DNA of 64,000 nucleotides, from positions 102,455 through 166,454 of the forward strand of contig NZ_LJCO01000069.1 in the NCBI RefSeq assembly GCF_001399675.1, written 5' to 3'. Below, piece by piece: positions 1-10,331 of this stretch. The translations under genes were made by a program, and so were the position numbers. The stretch comes from Paenalicyclobacillus ferrooxydans. Its GTDB lineage: Bacteria > Bacillota > Bacilli > Alicyclobacillales > Alicyclobacillaceae. Every line of letters begins with the position of its first letter. Positions within the stretch are counted from its first letter, which is position 1. The notes under the pieces were generated by a model. It did not search any database. It was not told the origin of the DNA and saw only the letters and a list, made by a program, of their open reading frames with translations.

Positions 1-560
1 TGACACCTGAGGAACGCCTGCAACCCATTGAACTGGCTCCGGAGATGGCAACGCTCACGTGCGGGACGGTCAACTTCGGTAAAGAGGTGTTTTGGAACAG
101 TCCAGAACTGCTCGAACGGTTTGCCTCGGAGTTTCAGAAGCGGGGGGTCCGCCCGGAATTCGAGATTTTTGATTCTGGAATGATCGCGAATGCAATGAAT
201 TTAGCAAAGCTTGGCCTTGTTGAACCACCGTTTCATTTCGACTTTGTGCTGGGGGTTCCGGGCGCACTTCCGGCGAGTGCGAAGAACCTGTTGTTCCTAA
301 TGGAATCCATTCCTGCGGGCGCAAGTTGGTCAGTTGCAGGAATTGGCAGGCACCAATTGCCGATGGCAGCGCTTGCAATTCCACTTGGCGGGCATGTACG
401 GGTTGGATTTGAGGATAATATCTATTATCGTAAAGGAGAACTTGCGATCAGCAATGCGCAGTTGGTCGAACGTGTGGCACGAATTGCAGCTGAGCTAGAT
501 CGGCCTGTGGCCACACCAGACGAAGCACGAGCACTGCTTGGTATTCCGCGAAAAGCATAA
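1..560 (+). CDS. 3-keto-5-aminohexanoate cleavage family protein (BKACE/DUF849), 5'-truncated by window edge
   Basis: The open frame runs in from the left edge (codons in phase with base 3), so the start lies outside the window and only about 186 C-terminal residues are visible. The segment PEMATLTCGTVNFG, the FDFVLGVPGALPA stretch and GFEDNIYYRKG near the C-terminus are typical of BKACE enzymes, zinc-dependent TIM barrels that condense beta-keto acids with acetyl-CoA. The zinc-binding histidines expected further upstream are not in view. The exact substrate cannot be told: lysine fermentation, carnitine and other beta-keto acid branches all use this family. Family assignment is firm, substrate is open. 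Confidence 0.85.
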   Translation, partial: TPEERLQPIELAPEMATLTCGTVNFGKEVFWNSPELLERFASEFQKRGVRPEFEIFDSGMIANAMNLAKLGLVEPPFHFDFVLGVPGALPASAKNLLFLMESIPAGASWSVAGIGRHQLPMAALAIPLGGHVRVGFEDNIYYRKGELAISNAQLVERVARIAAELDRPVATPDEARALLGIPRKA

Positions 561-561
561 A

Positions 562-630
562 ACCGTTCGTGGGCACAACTCCTTTGTGGGAACAACTCCT
601 TCGTGGAAACAACTCCGATGACAGGTCAGA
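562..630 (+). repeat. short degenerate tandem repeat, about 20-bp unit
   Basis: Three imperfect copies of a unit containing ACAACTCC(T)TTCGTGG follow the BKACE stop codon and precede tal. No function is visible. It is one of many private minisatellites in the intergenic gaps of this window. Confidence 0.6.
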
Positions 631-731
631 TCATGCGATTTGGCCTGTAGACGTTTTGGACACCACGAGACGGTCCTTAGAATGTAGCGGGAGTGCTTGT
701 TCGAAATATAAAAATATAGGGGTGGAGCCAA

Positions 732-1382
732 GTGAAACTGTTTATCGACACAGCGAATGTCTCGGAAATCAAGGATGCCGCAGAAATGGGAATTTTGGCT
801 GGTGTCACGACGAACCCAAGCTTAGTCGCAAAAGAAGGCCGTGACTTTGTGCAGGTCTTGAAAGAGATCCTGGAGATTGTCGACGGACCCATCAGCGCTG
901 AGGTCATTAGCCTGGATGCAGATGGCATGGTTGAGGAAGGCGAAAAGTATGCCGCGATGCACAAAAACATCGTCGTCAAGGTGCCGATGACATCGGAAGG
1001 CCTGAAGGCTGTGCACCGCTTCGCACAGAAGGGCATCCGCACCAATGTTACGTTGGTCTTCAGCGCGAACCAGGCACTGTTGGCAGCGCGGGCGGGTGCA
1101 TCGTTTGTCAGCCCGTTCATTGGCCGTCTCGATGATATCAGCTATGACGGCGTGGAATTGATCCGCGACATCAGCACCATCTTTGACATCCATGGGATCG
1201 ACACTGAGATCATCGCGGCAAGTATCCGACACCCAATGCACGTGACTCAGGCTGCTTTGGCTGGCGCGCATATTGCCACCTGCCCGTACAGTGTCCTCGA
1301 TAAGATGACGAAGCACCCACTCACCGACCAAGGTATTGAACGCTTCTTGGCGGATTGGAGCACGGTCGCAAACAAGAAGTAA
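732..1382 (+). CDS. tal: transaldolase / fructose-6-phosphate aldolase family (TalC/YwjH type)
   Basis: This 216-residue protein has the compact length of the FSA/TalC subfamily and starts [13 protein letters not shown], with the GVTTNPSL motif near residue 25. The Schiff-base lysine lies in IVVKVPMT near residue 85. At the position that separates aldolase from transaldolase chemistry the protein reads SPFIGR, with Phe where E. coli FSA has Tyr. Known swaps at this site in TalB and FSA make transaldolase activity the better guess. It would exchange dihydroxyacetone units between sugar phosphates in the cytosolic pentose phosphate pathway. The ATG follows a GGGGTGGAG ribosome site. In B. subtilis the orthologue (ywjH) also sits upstream of glpX and rho. 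Confidence 0.88.
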   Translation: MKLFIDTANVSEIKDAAEMGILAGVTTNPSLVAKEGRDFVQVLKEILEIVDGPISAEVISLDADGMVEEGEKYAAMHKNIVVKVPMTSEGLKAVHRFAQKGIRTNVTLVFSANQALLAARAGASFVSPFIGRLDDISYDGVELIRDISTIFDIHGIDTEIIAASIRHPMHVTQAALAGAHIATCPYSVLDKMTKHPLTDQGIERFLADWSTVANKK

Positions 1383-1611
1383 GCAGAGTAGCGTATGTGT
1401 TTGGGCTCACCTTCAGTCGCAGGCCGGATGACCAGGCTCACTGGGGTCGGTGGCAGGCCTGCTGACACGCCCATGCGTCTGTGGCATCGGCGGCTCAGAT
1501 GTCGTCTGGCATGGACTACAATGAACAGCTTTTCCGGGTAAATCATCGTGCCCGCGTGCCAACGGCCGCGGGCTACATTTTAGTTTAGTCTTGGAAGGGG
1601 ATAACCGGATC

Positions 1612-2313
1612 GTGGACGCGGAGCAAATTATTGAGTTTATTCGATCAAGCGAAAAGAAGACGCCCGTCAAGGTGTACTTAAAGGGCCGTCTGAGTGAGAT
1701 TCAGTTTGGCGAGAGCATACATACGTTCATCAACGATTCTACGGGTGTTGTCTTTGGCGAGTGGAAAGACTTGCAACCCGTCCTCGAAGCCCACGCAGAC
1801 GCGATTGAGGATATGGTGATTGAGAATGACCGTCGCAATTCGGCGATCCCGCTCCTCGACCTCAAGGGCATCCACGCCCGCATTGAGCCGGGGGCAATCA
1901 TTCGCGATCAGGTCGAGATCGGCAACAACGCAGTCATCATGATGGGGGCTTCCATCAACATCGGAGCTGTCATTGGCGAAGGCACGATGATCGACATGAA
2001 CGCGGTCGTCGGCGGTCGCGGCATCATCGGGAAGAACTGTCACATCGGTGCAGGCTCGGTCGTCGCCGGCGTCGTAGAGCCGCCATCGGCTAAGCCGGTT
2101 GTGATTGAGGATAACGTTTTGGTCGGGGCGAACGCCGTCATTCTAGAGGGTGTCCGAGTTGGCAAGGGATCGGTTGTGGCGGCGGGTGCCATCGTGATCG
2201 AAGACGTGCCGGAAAACGTTGTTGTCGCTGGCGTCCCGGCCCGCGTGATTAAGCAGATCGACAGCAAGACGCAGTCGAAAATCGAGATCAAGCAGGAACT
2301 GAGGCAACTCTAA
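1612..2313 (+). CDS. dapH: 2,3,4,5-tetrahydropyridine-2,6-dicarboxylate N-acetyltransferase
   Basis: DapH transfers acetyl from acetyl-CoA to tetrahydrodipicolinate, opening the acetylated branch of diaminopimelate/lysine synthesis. The N-terminal domain ([12 protein letters not shown]) is the DapH-specific cap. From about residue 85 the protein is a left-handed beta-helix built of hexapeptide repeats ([30 protein letters not shown]). A TTG lies 21 bp upstream in frame, but GTG at 1612 follows an AAGGGG site at good distance and gives the usual length (233 residues), so it is preferred. The stop overlaps the dapL start (TAATG), indicating translational coupling. The product also feeds peptidoglycan and spore dipicolinate. 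Confidence 0.92.
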   Translation: MDAEQIIEFIRSSEKKTPVKVYLKGRLSEIQFGESIHTFINDSTGVVFGEWKDLQPVLEAHADAIEDMVIENDRRNSAIPLLDLKGIHARIEPGAIIRDQVEIGNNAVIMMGASINIGAVIGEGTMIDMNAVVGGRGIIGKNCHIGAGSVVAGVVEPPSAKPVVIEDNVLVGANAVILEGVRVGKGSVVAAGAIVIEDVPENVVVAGVPARVIKQIDSKTQSKIEIKQELRQL

Positions 2314-3710
2314 TGCAGGACGTACAGGTGTACGACGGTCTGACGTTAACCCAAATTCGTCGGCGGCTTCATGAGATCCCTGAGCCTGGCTATGAGGAGT
2401 TTGAAACGCAAGCGCAACTGCTGGCATGGATCTCTACCCTCCCGCAGGACAACATCGAGGTCAAGACCTGGCGCACGGGCGTGTTAGTCATGGTGCGCGG
2501 CACGGAGGCTGCTGGCGCCGGAGCTGAGGCCGGGGCCGGGGCTGACGTGGGGACTGTTGGAGCTGGCGCTGGAGCTGGCGCTGAGGCCGGGGCTGGAGCG
2601 GGGGCTGAGGCCGGGGCTGGAGCTGGGACTGTTGGCGCGGCGGGTGGAGCGGGATTCACCATTGGTTATCGGACAGACATCGATGGCTTGCCGATTGTCG
2701 AAGAGACTTCGTATGACTTCAAGTCTACCCATCCCGGCTTTATGCACGCGTGCGGGCACGACATGCACATGTCGATCGCGCTCGGCGTCTTACGCCACTT
2801 CGCAGTTCATCCGCCGAAGCAAAACCTGCTGATGGTGTTTCAACCTGCGGAAGAGGGCCCTGGGGGCGCCAAACCGATGCTTGTGAGCGATGAGTTCAAC
2901 CTCTGGCGGCCGGACATGATGCTCGCGCTTCATATCGCACCTGAGTACCCTGTTGGTACGATTGCCACTCGCGAAGGCCTGTTGTTCGCGAACACGTCGG
3001 AGCTTTTCATCGATCTCGTCGGCCTCGGCGGCCATGCGGCCTACCCGCATCGGACCCGAGACATGATTGTTGCTGGTGCCCATCTGATCACGCAACTGCA
3101 GAGCATCGTTTCCCGCAATGTCGATCCGCTCGACTCCGCCGTCGTCACCATCGGGAAGCTCACCGGGGGTACGAAGCAAAACATCATCGCCGAAACAGCG
3201 CGCCTCGAAGGTACCATTCGAACGATGTCCATGACTGCAATGAAGGCCGTCAAGGCACGCATTGAAGCGCTGGTCAAGGGCATTGAGGTTGGGTTTGAGT
3301 GTAAAGCGACCATTGATTACGGCGCCAACTACACACAGGTCTGGAACGACAGCGGTCTGACGCAGGAGTTTATGGAGTTCGTGCAGGGGATGGGTGCGTT
3401 AGATGGGTTAGGCGAGCGGCATCAGGCGCAGGCAGAACAAAAGGCCGAAGCGCAAGCCATACGCCAGGCACGCGGGGTAACAGACACCGGCGGCCAGCTC
3501 TCAGTCGAGTTGGTTGAATGCGGGCCTGCGATGACGGGGGAAGATTTCGGCGATTTCCTCGCTAAAATTCCAGGATTCATGTTTTGGCTCGGAGTCGATA
3601 CACCGTACGGACTACATCACAGTAAAATTGAGCCGAATGAAGGAGCCATTGAAGTGGCTGTCGGACTTATCACCCGTTACATCGAGTGGAAGTGCGAGCG
3701 AGGCTTGTAG
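2313..3710 (+). CDS. dapL: N-acetyldiaminopimelate deacetylase (M20 family) with low-complexity insertion
   Basis: An M20 metallohydrolase coupled to dapH, expected to remove acetyl from N-acetyl-LL-diaminopimelate. Metal-site motifs are intact: YRTDIDGLP (Asp near 122), HACGHDMH (Cys147, His149) and QPAEEGPGG (Glu180/181). At 465 residues it is about 90 longer than usual. Residues 65-113 are almost pure Ala-Gly-Glu from an imperfect GCTGGAGCTGGC-type repeat, inserted before the [10 protein letters not shown] strand, and a second Gln/Ala-rich stretch lies near residues 360-395. Both fall at surface-loop positions, so the enzyme is probably active. The reading frame stays open throughout. Confidence 0.9.
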   Translation: MQDVQVYDGLTLTQIRRRLHEIPEPGYEEFETQAQLLAWISTLPQDNIEVKTWRTGVLVMVRGTEAAGAGAEAGAGADVGTVGAGAGAGAEAGAGAGAEAGAGAGTVGAAGGAGFTIGYRTDIDGLPIVEETSYDFKSTHPGFMHACGHDMHMSIALGVLRHFAVHPPKQNLLMVFQPAEEGPGGAKPMLVSDEFNLWRPDMMLALHIAPEYPVGTIATREGLLFANTSELFIDLVGLGGHAAYPHRTRDMIVAGAHLITQLQSIVSRNVDPLDSAVVTIGKLTGGTKQNIIAETARLEGTIRTMSMTAMKAVKARIEALVKGIEVGFECKATIDYGANYTQVWNDSGLTQEFMEFVQGMGALDGLGERHQAQAEQKAEAQAIRQARGVTDTGGQLSVELVECGPAMTGEDFGDFLAKIPGFMFWLGVDTPYGLHHSKIEPNEGAIEVAVGLITRYIEWKCERGL

Positions 3711-3746
3711 GGCTTGTAGGGCTTGTTCGAACCAATGAAATGAGGA

Positions 3747-3775
3747 AGGCAGGCCTCCGGCCTGCCTCTCCATAT
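3747..3775. terminator. GGCAGGCC hairpin between convergent dapL and patA
   Basis: Perfect 9-bp arms (AGGCAGGCC / GGCCTGCCT) close a 3-base loop, followed by a weak T-containing tail. Its place between convergent genes fits a bidirectional terminator. Closely similar hairpins recur at 32772 and 41701, and in degenerate form at 53960, so it is also a dispersed repeat. Confidence 0.55.
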
Positions 3776-3807
3776 TAAATGCTCTAAACAACCTGGAATG
3801 CGCTGAA

Positions 3808-3993
3808 TAACGTACCATTTGTCTCTTAATCCGGATTTCAAGCCACCGTCAGCTTAAACAGCAAACAAATTTTCCCTTATGGCTCGCTGTCGGGGCTATT
3901 TTGCCGACCTGAAGCCCCATAGCGGAAGTTTTCTCCTCTAAAAGTCGCCAGACTGCCCGAAATCAGTCAACAACGAACAAACCTTCCCTTACA
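3808..3993. repeat. four-box phased palindrome cassette A (51-61-51)
   Basis: Four related boxes with the core GAAC-AAA-TTTCCCTTA have centres at about 3818, 3869, 3930 and 3981, spaced 51, 61 and 51 bp. The first and third are degenerate (GTCTCTTA, CTCCTCTA). The same spacing recurs in four other loci of the window. The rest of the 3711-4204 gap holds the hairpin at 3747, a lone GGAACAGAGTTCC palindrome at 4091-4103 and a short C-rich repeat at 4120-4190; no gene is visible. Confidence 0.75.
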
Positions 3994-4204
3994 GCGTGTG
4001 CTCTGCACTAAGTTGTGACTTCAGGGCCAGTACATCAGGTGACCGGACCGTCAATCGACTGGCCGCGCAGCGATGTCCGGGCGTTTTAAAGGAACAGAGT
4101 TCCGCTAAGGCCACCGTTCCCCCCTGCTCCCGTCCTGCTCCCGTCCTGCTCCCACCCCGGCGCCCCGTCACCACCACCCCGGGGCCCTACCACGCCCACC
4201 ATAA

Positions 4205-5374
4205 TCACCCCAGCGACTTCACAAACCGCTCCATCCGGTTCAGGCCTTCCGCCAAGGTCTCTATGAAGACGGCATACGAGATTCTGACGTGCCCTTCGCC
4301 AGTCTCTGAGAAGGCGGTCCCAGGGACCACAGCAACGAGCGCCTCGGCCAACATCCGGACTGCGAAATCCCACGATGACAACCCAAACTTCGAGATCGAC
4401 GGGAACACATAGAATGCCCCGCTCGGTCTTGTGACCTCAAGCCCCATTTGCTCGAGCCTGTCGCATACATAATCACGCCGATCCCGATACACCTTCCGCA
4501 TTTCACTCGCATCATCGATGCCGTTTGTGAGTGCTTCGAGGGCTGCAGCTTGGCTGACGCTGCTCGCACAGGTGGCGTTGTATTGATGCACCTTTAGCAT
4601 CTGATTCGATATGTAAGCCGGGGCAAACGTAAACCCGATGCGCCATCCGGTCATGGCGTGCGACTTTGATAATCCGTTCACCACAATGGTCTTCTCTCTC
4701 ATCCCAGGGAAGGTCGCAATCGATTGATGTTCCCCTTCATACACCAGTTCGCTGTAGATTTCGTCCGAGATGATAAACAGGTTCTTGTCCCTCAGCAGAT
4801 CAGCTATCCGACGTAGTTCATCTGCCGGCAGGGTGCACCCGGTCGGGTTAGACGGATACGGGAGAATCACACAACGCGTTCGGTCTGTCAGGTGCCGCTC
4901 CAGTTTCTCTGCGGTCAGGATGAAATCCGAGTCCCGTGTATCCACGTAGACAGGATGGGCGAGTGCCATGCGGATAAGCGGCTCATACGCAGGATACACA
5001 GGCCCTGGGAGAACGACTTCGCATCCTGGCTCGAGAATCGCGCGCAGTACGATGTCAATCGCCTCACTGACACCATTGGTTGTGATAATCTCGTCCTCGG
5101 CCCGGTAGCGAAGGCCGTATCTTTGCTCAACAAAATAGCTCGCCGCACGGCGTACCTCAATCGTGCCAGCGTTATGGGTGTACGTCGTCTGATTTTCGTC
5201 GATAGCTCGTTTGGCAGCTTCCTTCACATGATCCGGTGTGGGGAAATCCGGCTGCCCAATCGTGAGCGACAGCGCTCCAGGATGGTTGGGGATCAAGTTG
5301 AACAAACGCCGGATCCCGGAAATTTGGATATCCTTCACCTGCGGATTCAGCAGGGCTTCTAGCGAGGTCTCCAT
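4205..5374 (-). CDS. patA: aminotransferase class I/II, probable N-acetyl-LL-diaminopimelate aminotransferase (PatA type)
   Basis: This 389-residue fold-type I PLP enzyme has the substrate loop SLTIGQPDFPTPDHV, NPTG near 176-179, SDEIYSELVY (Asp204, Tyr207), the PLP lysine in NGLSKSHAMTGWR (Lys237) and a C-terminal RISYA arginine. The sequence resembles Bacillus PatA, which acts on N-acetyl-LL-2-amino-6-ketopimelate and on aromatic amino acids. Lying convergent to dapH-dapL, it would supply the step between them. The start follows an AAGGAG site. An aspartate or aromatic aminotransferase role cannot be excluded from sequence, but the context favours the lysine branch. Confidence 0.85.
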   Translation of the reverse strand: METSLEALLNPQVKDIQISGIRRLFNLIPNHPGALSLTIGQPDFPTPDHVKEAAKRAIDENQTTYTHNAGTIEVRRAASYFVEQRYGLRYRAEDEIITTNGVSEAIDIVLRAILEPGCEVVLPGPVYPAYEPLIRMALAHPVYVDTRDSDFILTAEKLERHLTDRTRCVILPYPSNPTGCTLPADELRRIADLLRDKNLFIISDEIYSELVYEGEHQSIATFPGMREKTIVVNGLSKSHAMTGWRIGFTFAPAYISNQMLKVHQYNATCASSVSQAAALEALTNGIDDASEMRKVYRDRRDYVCDRLEQMGLEVTRPSGAFYVFPSISKFGLSSWDFAVRMLAEALVAVVPGTAFSETGEGHVRISYAVFIETLAEGLNRMERFVKSLG

Positions 5375-5472
5375 ACGAGCATCTCCTTGTTTAACGCGGT
5401 TTCCAAAAATATATCACACCGTTGGGACGAGGAGAGAGCAGATATCACTTTGCAGTGGATTGGGCTCGTCTC

Positions 5473-5716
5473 ACCGTCCCGCGAGCCTAGAGCTCCGCGA
5501 GCCTGAAGGTTCGCAAGTCTGAAGGTTCGCAAGTCTGAAGGTTCGCAAGCCTAGAGGTCCGCAAGCCTAGAGGTCCGCAAGCCTAGAGGTCCGCAAGCCT
5601 GAAGGTTCGCAGGTTTGGAGGTCCGCAAGCCTGGACGTCGGTAAACCTAGAGGTCCGCAAGCCTGAAGGTTCGCGAGCCTGAAGGTCCGCAAGCCTGAAG
5701 GTTCCCAGGTTTGGAC
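5473..5716. repeat. 16-bp minisatellite upstream of glpX
   Basis: About 15 imperfect copies of a 16-bp unit of the form GCAAGCCTGAAGGTTC fill most of the gap between the divergent patA and glpX genes. Copies differ at a few positions (CTAGAGGTCC versus CTGAAGGTTC). It gives short spurious reading frames but no plausible gene. Confidence 0.85.
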
Positions 5717-5780
5717 CATCGCAGCGCTGGCGGTCTGAAATTCGGAAGTCCGGAAATCCGCCAATATTGCCTGTACTATG

Positions 5781-5815
5781 TTGTGTCACATATTGATAAA
5801 TGTGTTATATTATTA
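5781..5815 (+). promoter_or_regulatory. possible glpX promoter/operator region
   Basis: An AT-rich island in a GC-rich gap lies 45-75 bp before glpX. It holds an imperfect inverted repeat, CACAT and ATGTG arms around ATTGATAA (5788-5805), and a TATATT/TATTAA -10-like stretch just downstream. No well-spaced -35 is visible, so the assignment is tentative. The inverted repeat could be a repressor site. Confidence 0.35.
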
Positions 5816-5857
5816 AATCGAAAAGTATATACGGGTTTTCAATCATCAGAGGGGGAC

Positions 5858-6862
5858 ATGACCGTGGACAGAGAACTGGCACTTGAAATTGCACGTGTCA
5901 CGGAGATGGCTGCACTAAACTGCGCGCGTTGGATGGGGCGCGGTCGCAAGATGGAAGCGGATGACGCCGCGACCACCGCCATGCGACGCATGTTCGATAC
6001 GGTGCAGATGGACGGTATTGTTGTGATCGGTGAGGGTGAGATGGATGAAGCGCCGATGCTCTATATCGGGGAGAAACTCGGGACCGGATCGGAACCGCGT
6101 GTAGACGTCGCTGTCGATCCGCTCGAGGGCACCAACATCCTCGCCAAAGGTACGTGGAACGCGATGTCTGTGGTAGCTGTAGCGCCCCGTGGCACGCTGC
6201 TTCATGCGCCGGATATGTATATGGACAAGATCGCCGTGGGACCCCGTGCGAAAGGCAAAATTCATCTCGATGCCACCATTGAAGAGAATCTGAAGGCCGT
6301 CGCAAAGGCCACGGACAAAGACGTTCAGGATGTGGTTGCTGTTATCCTTGACCGTCCCCGCCACGCACATATCATCGAACAAGTCCGTGCGGCAGGAGCA
6401 CGTATTCGCCTCATCTCAGATGGCGACGTGGCCGCAGCACTCAACACAGCATTTGAAGATACCGGTGTTGACATTCTGTTTGGATCCGGTGGCGCTCCCG
6501 AAGGCGTCCTCTCCGCCGCAGCCCTCAAGTGCCTCGGTGGTGAAATGCAAGGACGACTCCTGCCGGAAGATGAAGCCCAGATGCTTCGTTGCCGGGAAAT
6601 GGGCATTGATGATGTGAGTCGCGTTTTATATATGGACGATCTCGTTCAAGGCGACGATGCCATCTTTGCTGCAACCGGTGTTACGGATGGTGAATTGCTT
6701 CGGGGTGTGCGCATGATCGGCAAGTCCCGGGCCCGTACCCATTCCATCGTCATGCGGGCGAAAACAGGCACAGTTCGGTTCATCGAAGCCGTGCACGATC
6801 TGACCCGTAAACCAGGTGTGACTGACGGCACGCTCAGTATGGCAGGCTCATCGTCTTTGTAA
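5858..6862 (+). CDS. glpX: fructose-1,6-bisphosphatase class II
   Basis: GlpX removes the 1-phosphate from fructose 1,6-bisphosphate in gluconeogenesis. Metal-binding motifs are in place: EADDAAT (Asp36 region), [11 protein letters not shown] (Glu59) and DPLEGTN (Asp87, Glu90), and the C-terminal segment TRTHSIVMR is typical. The ATG at 5858 follows an AGAGGGGG ribosome site and gives the family length (334 residues); the open frame upstream to 5711 overlaps the AT-rich control region and is discarded. B. subtilis ywjI/glpX has the same position upstream of rho. Confidence 0.95.
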   Translation: MTVDRELALEIARVTEMAALNCARWMGRGRKMEADDAATTAMRRMFDTVQMDGIVVIGEGEMDEAPMLYIGEKLGTGSEPRVDVAVDPLEGTNILAKGTWNAMSVVAVAPRGTLLHAPDMYMDKIAVGPRAKGKIHLDATIEENLKAVAKATDKDVQDVVAVILDRPRHAHIIEQVRAAGARIRLISDGDVAAALNTAFEDTGVDILFGSGGAPEGVLSAAALKCLGGEMQGRLLPEDEAQMLRCREMGIDDVSRVLYMDDLVQGDDAIFAATGVTDGELLRGVRMIGKSRARTHSIVMRAKTGTVRFIEAVHDLTRKPGVTDGTLSMAGSSSL

Positions 6863-6984
6863 CACACTTTTGCGCAGCGGGGGGTCCCAAATCCATAGCC
6901 CTTCCTATCCAGCGGAGGGTTTCAATCGGCATTGGCGCTGGGGCGCCTGCGTCAGGGTCTCCTCGTCCTGCAAGTGCCCCCTCC

Positions 6985-7075
6985 GGATAGCGCAGCGAAC
7001 GGAGCCGCACTAAACGGAGCCGCAGCGAACGAAGCCGCACTAAACGAAGCCGCACTAAACGGAGCCGCACTAAAA
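6985..7075. repeat. 15-bp minisatellite upstream of rho
   Basis: Six imperfect copies of a 15-bp unit (CGGAGCCGCACTAAA and CGGAGCCGCAGCGAA variants) lie in the 414-bp glpX-rho gap. The remainder holds the rho promoter region at 7213-7221 and nothing else recognised. Confidence 0.8.
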
Positions 7076-7212
7076 TGCGTCAAAGGGTATCAAAAGCCCC
7101 GGGAATTACCTCCCCTTTGAGCCTCACTAATCTTTTAAGAGGGAATCCTGAATGAAAATTCGTGCGGCGATCCACTTCGTGACGGCATAGAATAGGATTA
7201 CGCGGGTAAACA

Positions 7213-7221
7213 TGATATAAT
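7213..7221 (+). promoter_or_regulatory. extended -10 promoter for rho
   Basis: TGATATAAT is a perfect extended -10 (TGn plus TATAAT) 56 bp before the rho start. No good -35 is seen 17 bp upstream, which is usual for extended -10 promoters. Confidence 0.55.
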
Positions 7222-7276
7222 GCAAGCGATTTACTGCTTGCTGTGAAGGGTGCGTTAAGAATGTGGGGGACGCTTA

Positions 7277-8533
7277 TTGGACATTAAAGAACTAGAATCA
7301 AAAAAACTGACAGAGTTGTATCAGTATGCAAAGGAATACCAAATTCCGTATTACGGGAACATGAAGAAACGCGAACTCATTTTTGCTATCCTACGTGCCC
7401 AAGCGGAGAAAGACGGGTTGATGTTTGCCGAGGGTGTCCTCGAAATCATGCAGGACGGCTTTGGATTCCTCAGACCGATTGGTTATCTTCCCAGCGCAGA
7501 AGACATCTACGTTGCAGCTTCACAGATTCGACGCTTTGATCTCAGAACAGGTGACGTTGTTTCCGGTAAGGTTCGCCCACCCAAAGACAACGAACGATAT
7601 TTCGGCCTGTTGCACGTCGAAGCCGTCAACGGTGTAAGCCCGCAAGAAGCAATGGAAAGATTGCATTTCCCCGCGTTAACACCTTTGTTTCCTGAAGTTC
7701 ACATGGTTACAGAGACAACACCAGAACGGGTAGCAACAAGACTCATTGATTTATTTGCCCCGATCGGTTTTGGTCAACGCGGTCTCATCGTCGCACCACC
7801 CAAAGCAGGCAAGACCGTTTTACTGAAGGAAATCGCCACAGCTATCACTACGAACTATCCTGAAGCCACGCTGATTGTTCTCCTGATTGACGAACGTCCT
7901 GAAGAAGTCACCGATATGCAGCGGTCCGTCAAGGGTGAGGTAATCGCCTCTACATTCGACGAAGTGCCTGAGAATCACATTAAGGTTGCTGAGTTGGTAT
8001 TGGAGCGTGCACTCAGACTTGTCGAGCATAAGCGAGATGTCATCATCTTGTTGGACAGTATCACACGTTTGGCCAGAGCGTATAACCTGGTTGTTCCGCC
8101 GAGTGGACGGACATTGTCTGGCGGTATCGATCCCGCTGCATTCCACCGCCCAAAGCGCTTCTTTGGTGCTGCGCGTAAAGTTGAGGAAGGCGGCAGCTTG
8201 ACCATTCTGGCAACGGCGCTGATTGACACCGGATCGCGTATGGATGACGTCATTTACGAAGAATTTAAAGGCACCGGCAACTTGGAGCTGCACCTCGACA
8301 GAAGACTTGCAGAAAAACGCGTCTTTCCTTCGCTCGATATTCGACGTTCGGGGACACGGCGTGAAGAGATGCTGTTACCAAAACCTGTGCTCGACAAGGT
8401 ATGGGCGATCCGTAAATCCATGGGTGACAACCAGGACTTCACGGAACTGTTTATTCGTAAGTTCAAACATTATAAGACGAATGAAGAATTCCTCGCAGGA
8501 CTCGAGATACAGCATAAAGAGAAAAAGGCATAA
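7277..8533 (+). CDS. rho: transcription termination factor Rho
   Basis: Rho is the hexameric RNA helicase that ends transcription of untranslated RNA. The 418-residue protein has the N-terminal Rho motif ([17 protein letters not shown]), a cold-shock-like RNA-binding domain around residues 50-120 (DGFGFLRP), the Walker [14 protein letters not shown] near residue 175, Walker [17 protein letters not shown] and the secondary-channel segment [13 protein letters not shown]. Length and domain order match the Bacillus form, without the long N-terminal inserts of high-GC Rho proteins. The start is TTG after GGGGGA. Confidence 0.97.
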   Translation: MDIKELESKKLTELYQYAKEYQIPYYGNMKKRELIFAILRAQAEKDGLMFAEGVLEIMQDGFGFLRPIGYLPSAEDIYVAASQIRRFDLRTGDVVSGKVRPPKDNERYFGLLHVEAVNGVSPQEAMERLHFPALTPLFPEVHMVTETTPERVATRLIDLFAPIGFGQRGLIVAPPKAGKTVLLKEIATAITTNYPEATLIVLLIDERPEEVTDMQRSVKGEVIASTFDEVPENHIKVAELVLERALRLVEHKRDVIILLDSITRLARAYNLVVPPSGRTLSGGIDPAAFHRPKRFFGAARKVEEGGSLTILATALIDTGSRMDDVIYEEFKGTGNLELHLDRRLAEKRVFPSLDIRRSGTRREEMLLPKPVLDKVWAIRKSMGDNQDFTELFIRKFKHYKTNEEFLAGLEIQHKEKKA

Positions 8534-8695
8534 GGGTAGAAACGAGATGGTGTTGAGCGCAACAGGTCAGGGTTTTTAGGGCCTGGCATCAAGCTCAAGT
8601 GACAACGTCAATCACTCCTCCCTTCTCCTGTCCCGCGCCCAAGCAACTCCCTGCAAATCCAAGCCGAGATAAATTTACCCATTGTAAAAAGGAAG

Positions 8696-8724
8696 ATGAC
8701 AACTCGCTTTTATGGTGTTATAAT
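8696..8724 (+). promoter_or_regulatory. sigma-A type promoter for rpmE
   Basis: ATGACA (8696-8701; 5/6 to TTGACA), a 17-bp spacer and a perfect TATAAT (8719-8724) preceded by TGT, 44 bp upstream of rpmE. This is among the best vegetative promoters in the window. Confidence 0.75.
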
Positions 8725-8767
8725 GGTTCGCAGTGTCTTATGTATCCATTAAAGCGAGGTGATTTTC

Positions 8768-8983
8768 ATGAAGACCGGAATCCATCCGGAGTACCATGCA
8801 ACAACAGTCACCTGTGCCTGTGGTGCAACATACGAGACCGGATCCACTAAGGAGAACCTTCGTGTTGAAGTTTGCTCTAACTGCCACCCATTCTTCACGG
8901 GTCGACAGAAGTTCCTCGATGTAGGCGGACGTGTAGAGAAGTTCAACAAGAAGTACGGACTCGCATCACAGAACCAGGAATAA
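8768..8983 (+). CDS. rpmE: 50S ribosomal protein L31 (zinc-binding form)
   Basis: A 71-residue L31 of the C+ type. It keeps the four zinc cysteines in VTCACG and [10 protein letters not shown] and the usual [16 protein letters not shown] tail. ATG at 8768 follows GCGAGGTG at good distance; an in-frame GTG at 8759 overlaps that site and is rejected. A strong promoter lies upstream and a hairpin terminator directly downstream, so it is probably a single-gene unit. Cysteine-containing L31 also serves as a zinc store in bacilli. Confidence 0.97.
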   Translation: MKTGIHPEYHATTVTCACGATYETGSTKENLRVEVCSNCHPFFTGRQKFLDVGGRVEKFNKKYGLASQNQE

Positions 8984-8997
8984 CAAAGGAATTGACG

Positions 8998-9030
8998 AGG
9001 CCAGGCAGTCGTCTGCCTGGCTTCAGTTTA
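8998..9030 (+). terminator. Rho-independent terminator after rpmE
   Basis: GCCAGGCAG and CTGCCTGGC arms (9000-9021) enclose a TCGT loop and are followed by TTCAGTTTA, 16 bp after the rpmE stop. Confidence 0.75.
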
Positions 9031-9260
9031 AGACCCGAGGTTTCTTTAAACAGACCTTTCAAAGCCAAGCAGGACTTTCGCGCGTATCGGGGTTGCTGTC
9101 GAGACAGCTGTCACCGTCGGTCTCGAAGGGTTCTGACTTGGCTTTTTGTAACGGATAGATGCTTTGTGCAACCGACAGATGCTTTTTTGTAAATGACAGG
9201 TGCGTCGCAGATACATGTTTTTTTAAAATGATAGATGATGAAGATAATGAGGTGTCGGCC

Positions 9261-10331
9261 ATGTTCGACCGTTTAGAATCCATTCTGGACAGATACAACC
9301 AGTTGGGGAACTGGCTGTGCGATCCAGACATCGTCAGCGACCCAGAAAAACTGAAAAAATACTCTAAAGAGCAGTCTGACCTGAGCGAGACGGTCGAGGC
9401 CTACCAAGCATACAAGCAAGCGCAGCAGCGGATCGCCGAAGCGAAAGAGATGCTGCAGGAGAAACTCGACGATGAAATGCGCGACTTCGTGAAGCAGGAG
9501 ATTGACGAGAGCTCCAAGGAGATTGAGCGGTTGCAGCAGGAACTGCAAGTGCTCCTGTTGCCGAAGGATCCGAACGACGACAAAAACGTCTTCCTCGAAA
9601 TCCGCGCGGCTGCAGGCGGCGAAGAGGCAGCCTTGTTTGCCGCACGCCTGCTCCGTATGTATTCGCGTTATGCGGAACGCAGTGGCTGGAAGACGGAGAT
9701 TATTGATGCCAACTACACGGATATTGATGGGTTCCGTCAGGTCGTCATGTCGATCCTCGGTAAGGGTGCCTACAGCAAGCTGAAGTTTGAGAGCGGAACG
9801 CACCGGGTGCAGCGTGTCCCGGTGACGGAGTCGGGCGGACGTATCCACACCTCCACTGTCACCGTGGCAGTGATGCCTGAGGTGGAGGACATCGAGATCG
9901 ATATCCAGGATAAAGACGTTCGCATTGATCTCTTCTGCGCAACTGGACCAGGCGGACAGAGTGTCAACACGACTCAGTCTGCGGTTCGCTTAACGCACTT
10001 ACCGACCGGTATCGTGGTGTCGTGTCAAGACGAAAAGTCGCAGCTGAAGAACAAAGACAAGGCGATGAAGGTCCTGCGCGCTCGTTTGTACGAGAAGTAC
10101 GAGATGGAGCAGAAGGCCGAACTCGACGCCAACCGCAAGAGCCAGGTCGGCACAGGCGATAGAAGCGAGCGCATCCGAACCTACAACTTCCCGCAGAGCC
10201 GGGTGACGGATCATCGGATTGGGTTTACAACGCATCGGATCGAAGAAGTCCTCGATGGCGATCTCGATGAACTCATCCAGAGTCTCATCGTAGCTGAGAG
10301 ATCGGAATTGCTGACCGCGGCGGAGGCATGA
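9261..10331 (+). CDS. prfA: peptide chain release factor 1
   Basis: RF1 reads UAA and UAG and releases the finished peptide. The stop-codon tripeptide is PVT (187-189), diagnostic for RF1 rather than RF2, and the catalytic GGQ is at 231-233 in [16 protein letters not shown] at 9261 follows ATGAGGTG and gives the standard 356 residues; the frame is open to 9159, but that N-terminus is unlike the family. prmC, which methylates the GGQ glutamine, overlaps the stop (ATGA), so factor and modifier are translationally coupled. Confidence 0.97.
   Translation: MFDRLESILDRYNQLGNWLCDPDIVSDPEKLKKYSKEQSDLSETVEAYQAYKQAQQRIAEAKEMLQEKLDDEMRDFVKQEIDESSKEIERLQQELQVLLLPKDPNDDKNVFLEIRAAAGGEEAALFAARLLRMYSRYAERSGWKTEIIDANYTDIDGFRQVVMSILGKGAYSKLKFESGTHRVQRVPVTESGGRIHTSTVTVAVMPEVEDIEIDIQDKDVRIDLFCATGPGGQSVNTTQSAVRLTHLPTGIVVSCQDEKSQLKNKDKAMKVLRARLYEKYEMEQKAELDANRKSQVGTGDRSERIRTYNFPQSRVTDHRIGFTTHRIEEVLDGDLDELIQSLIVAERSELLTAAEA

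Noticed and set aside
2557..2832. Plus-strand alternative frame inside dapL
   Set aside because: A shadow of the GCTGGAGCTGGC repeat; the DapL frame carries all conserved residues.
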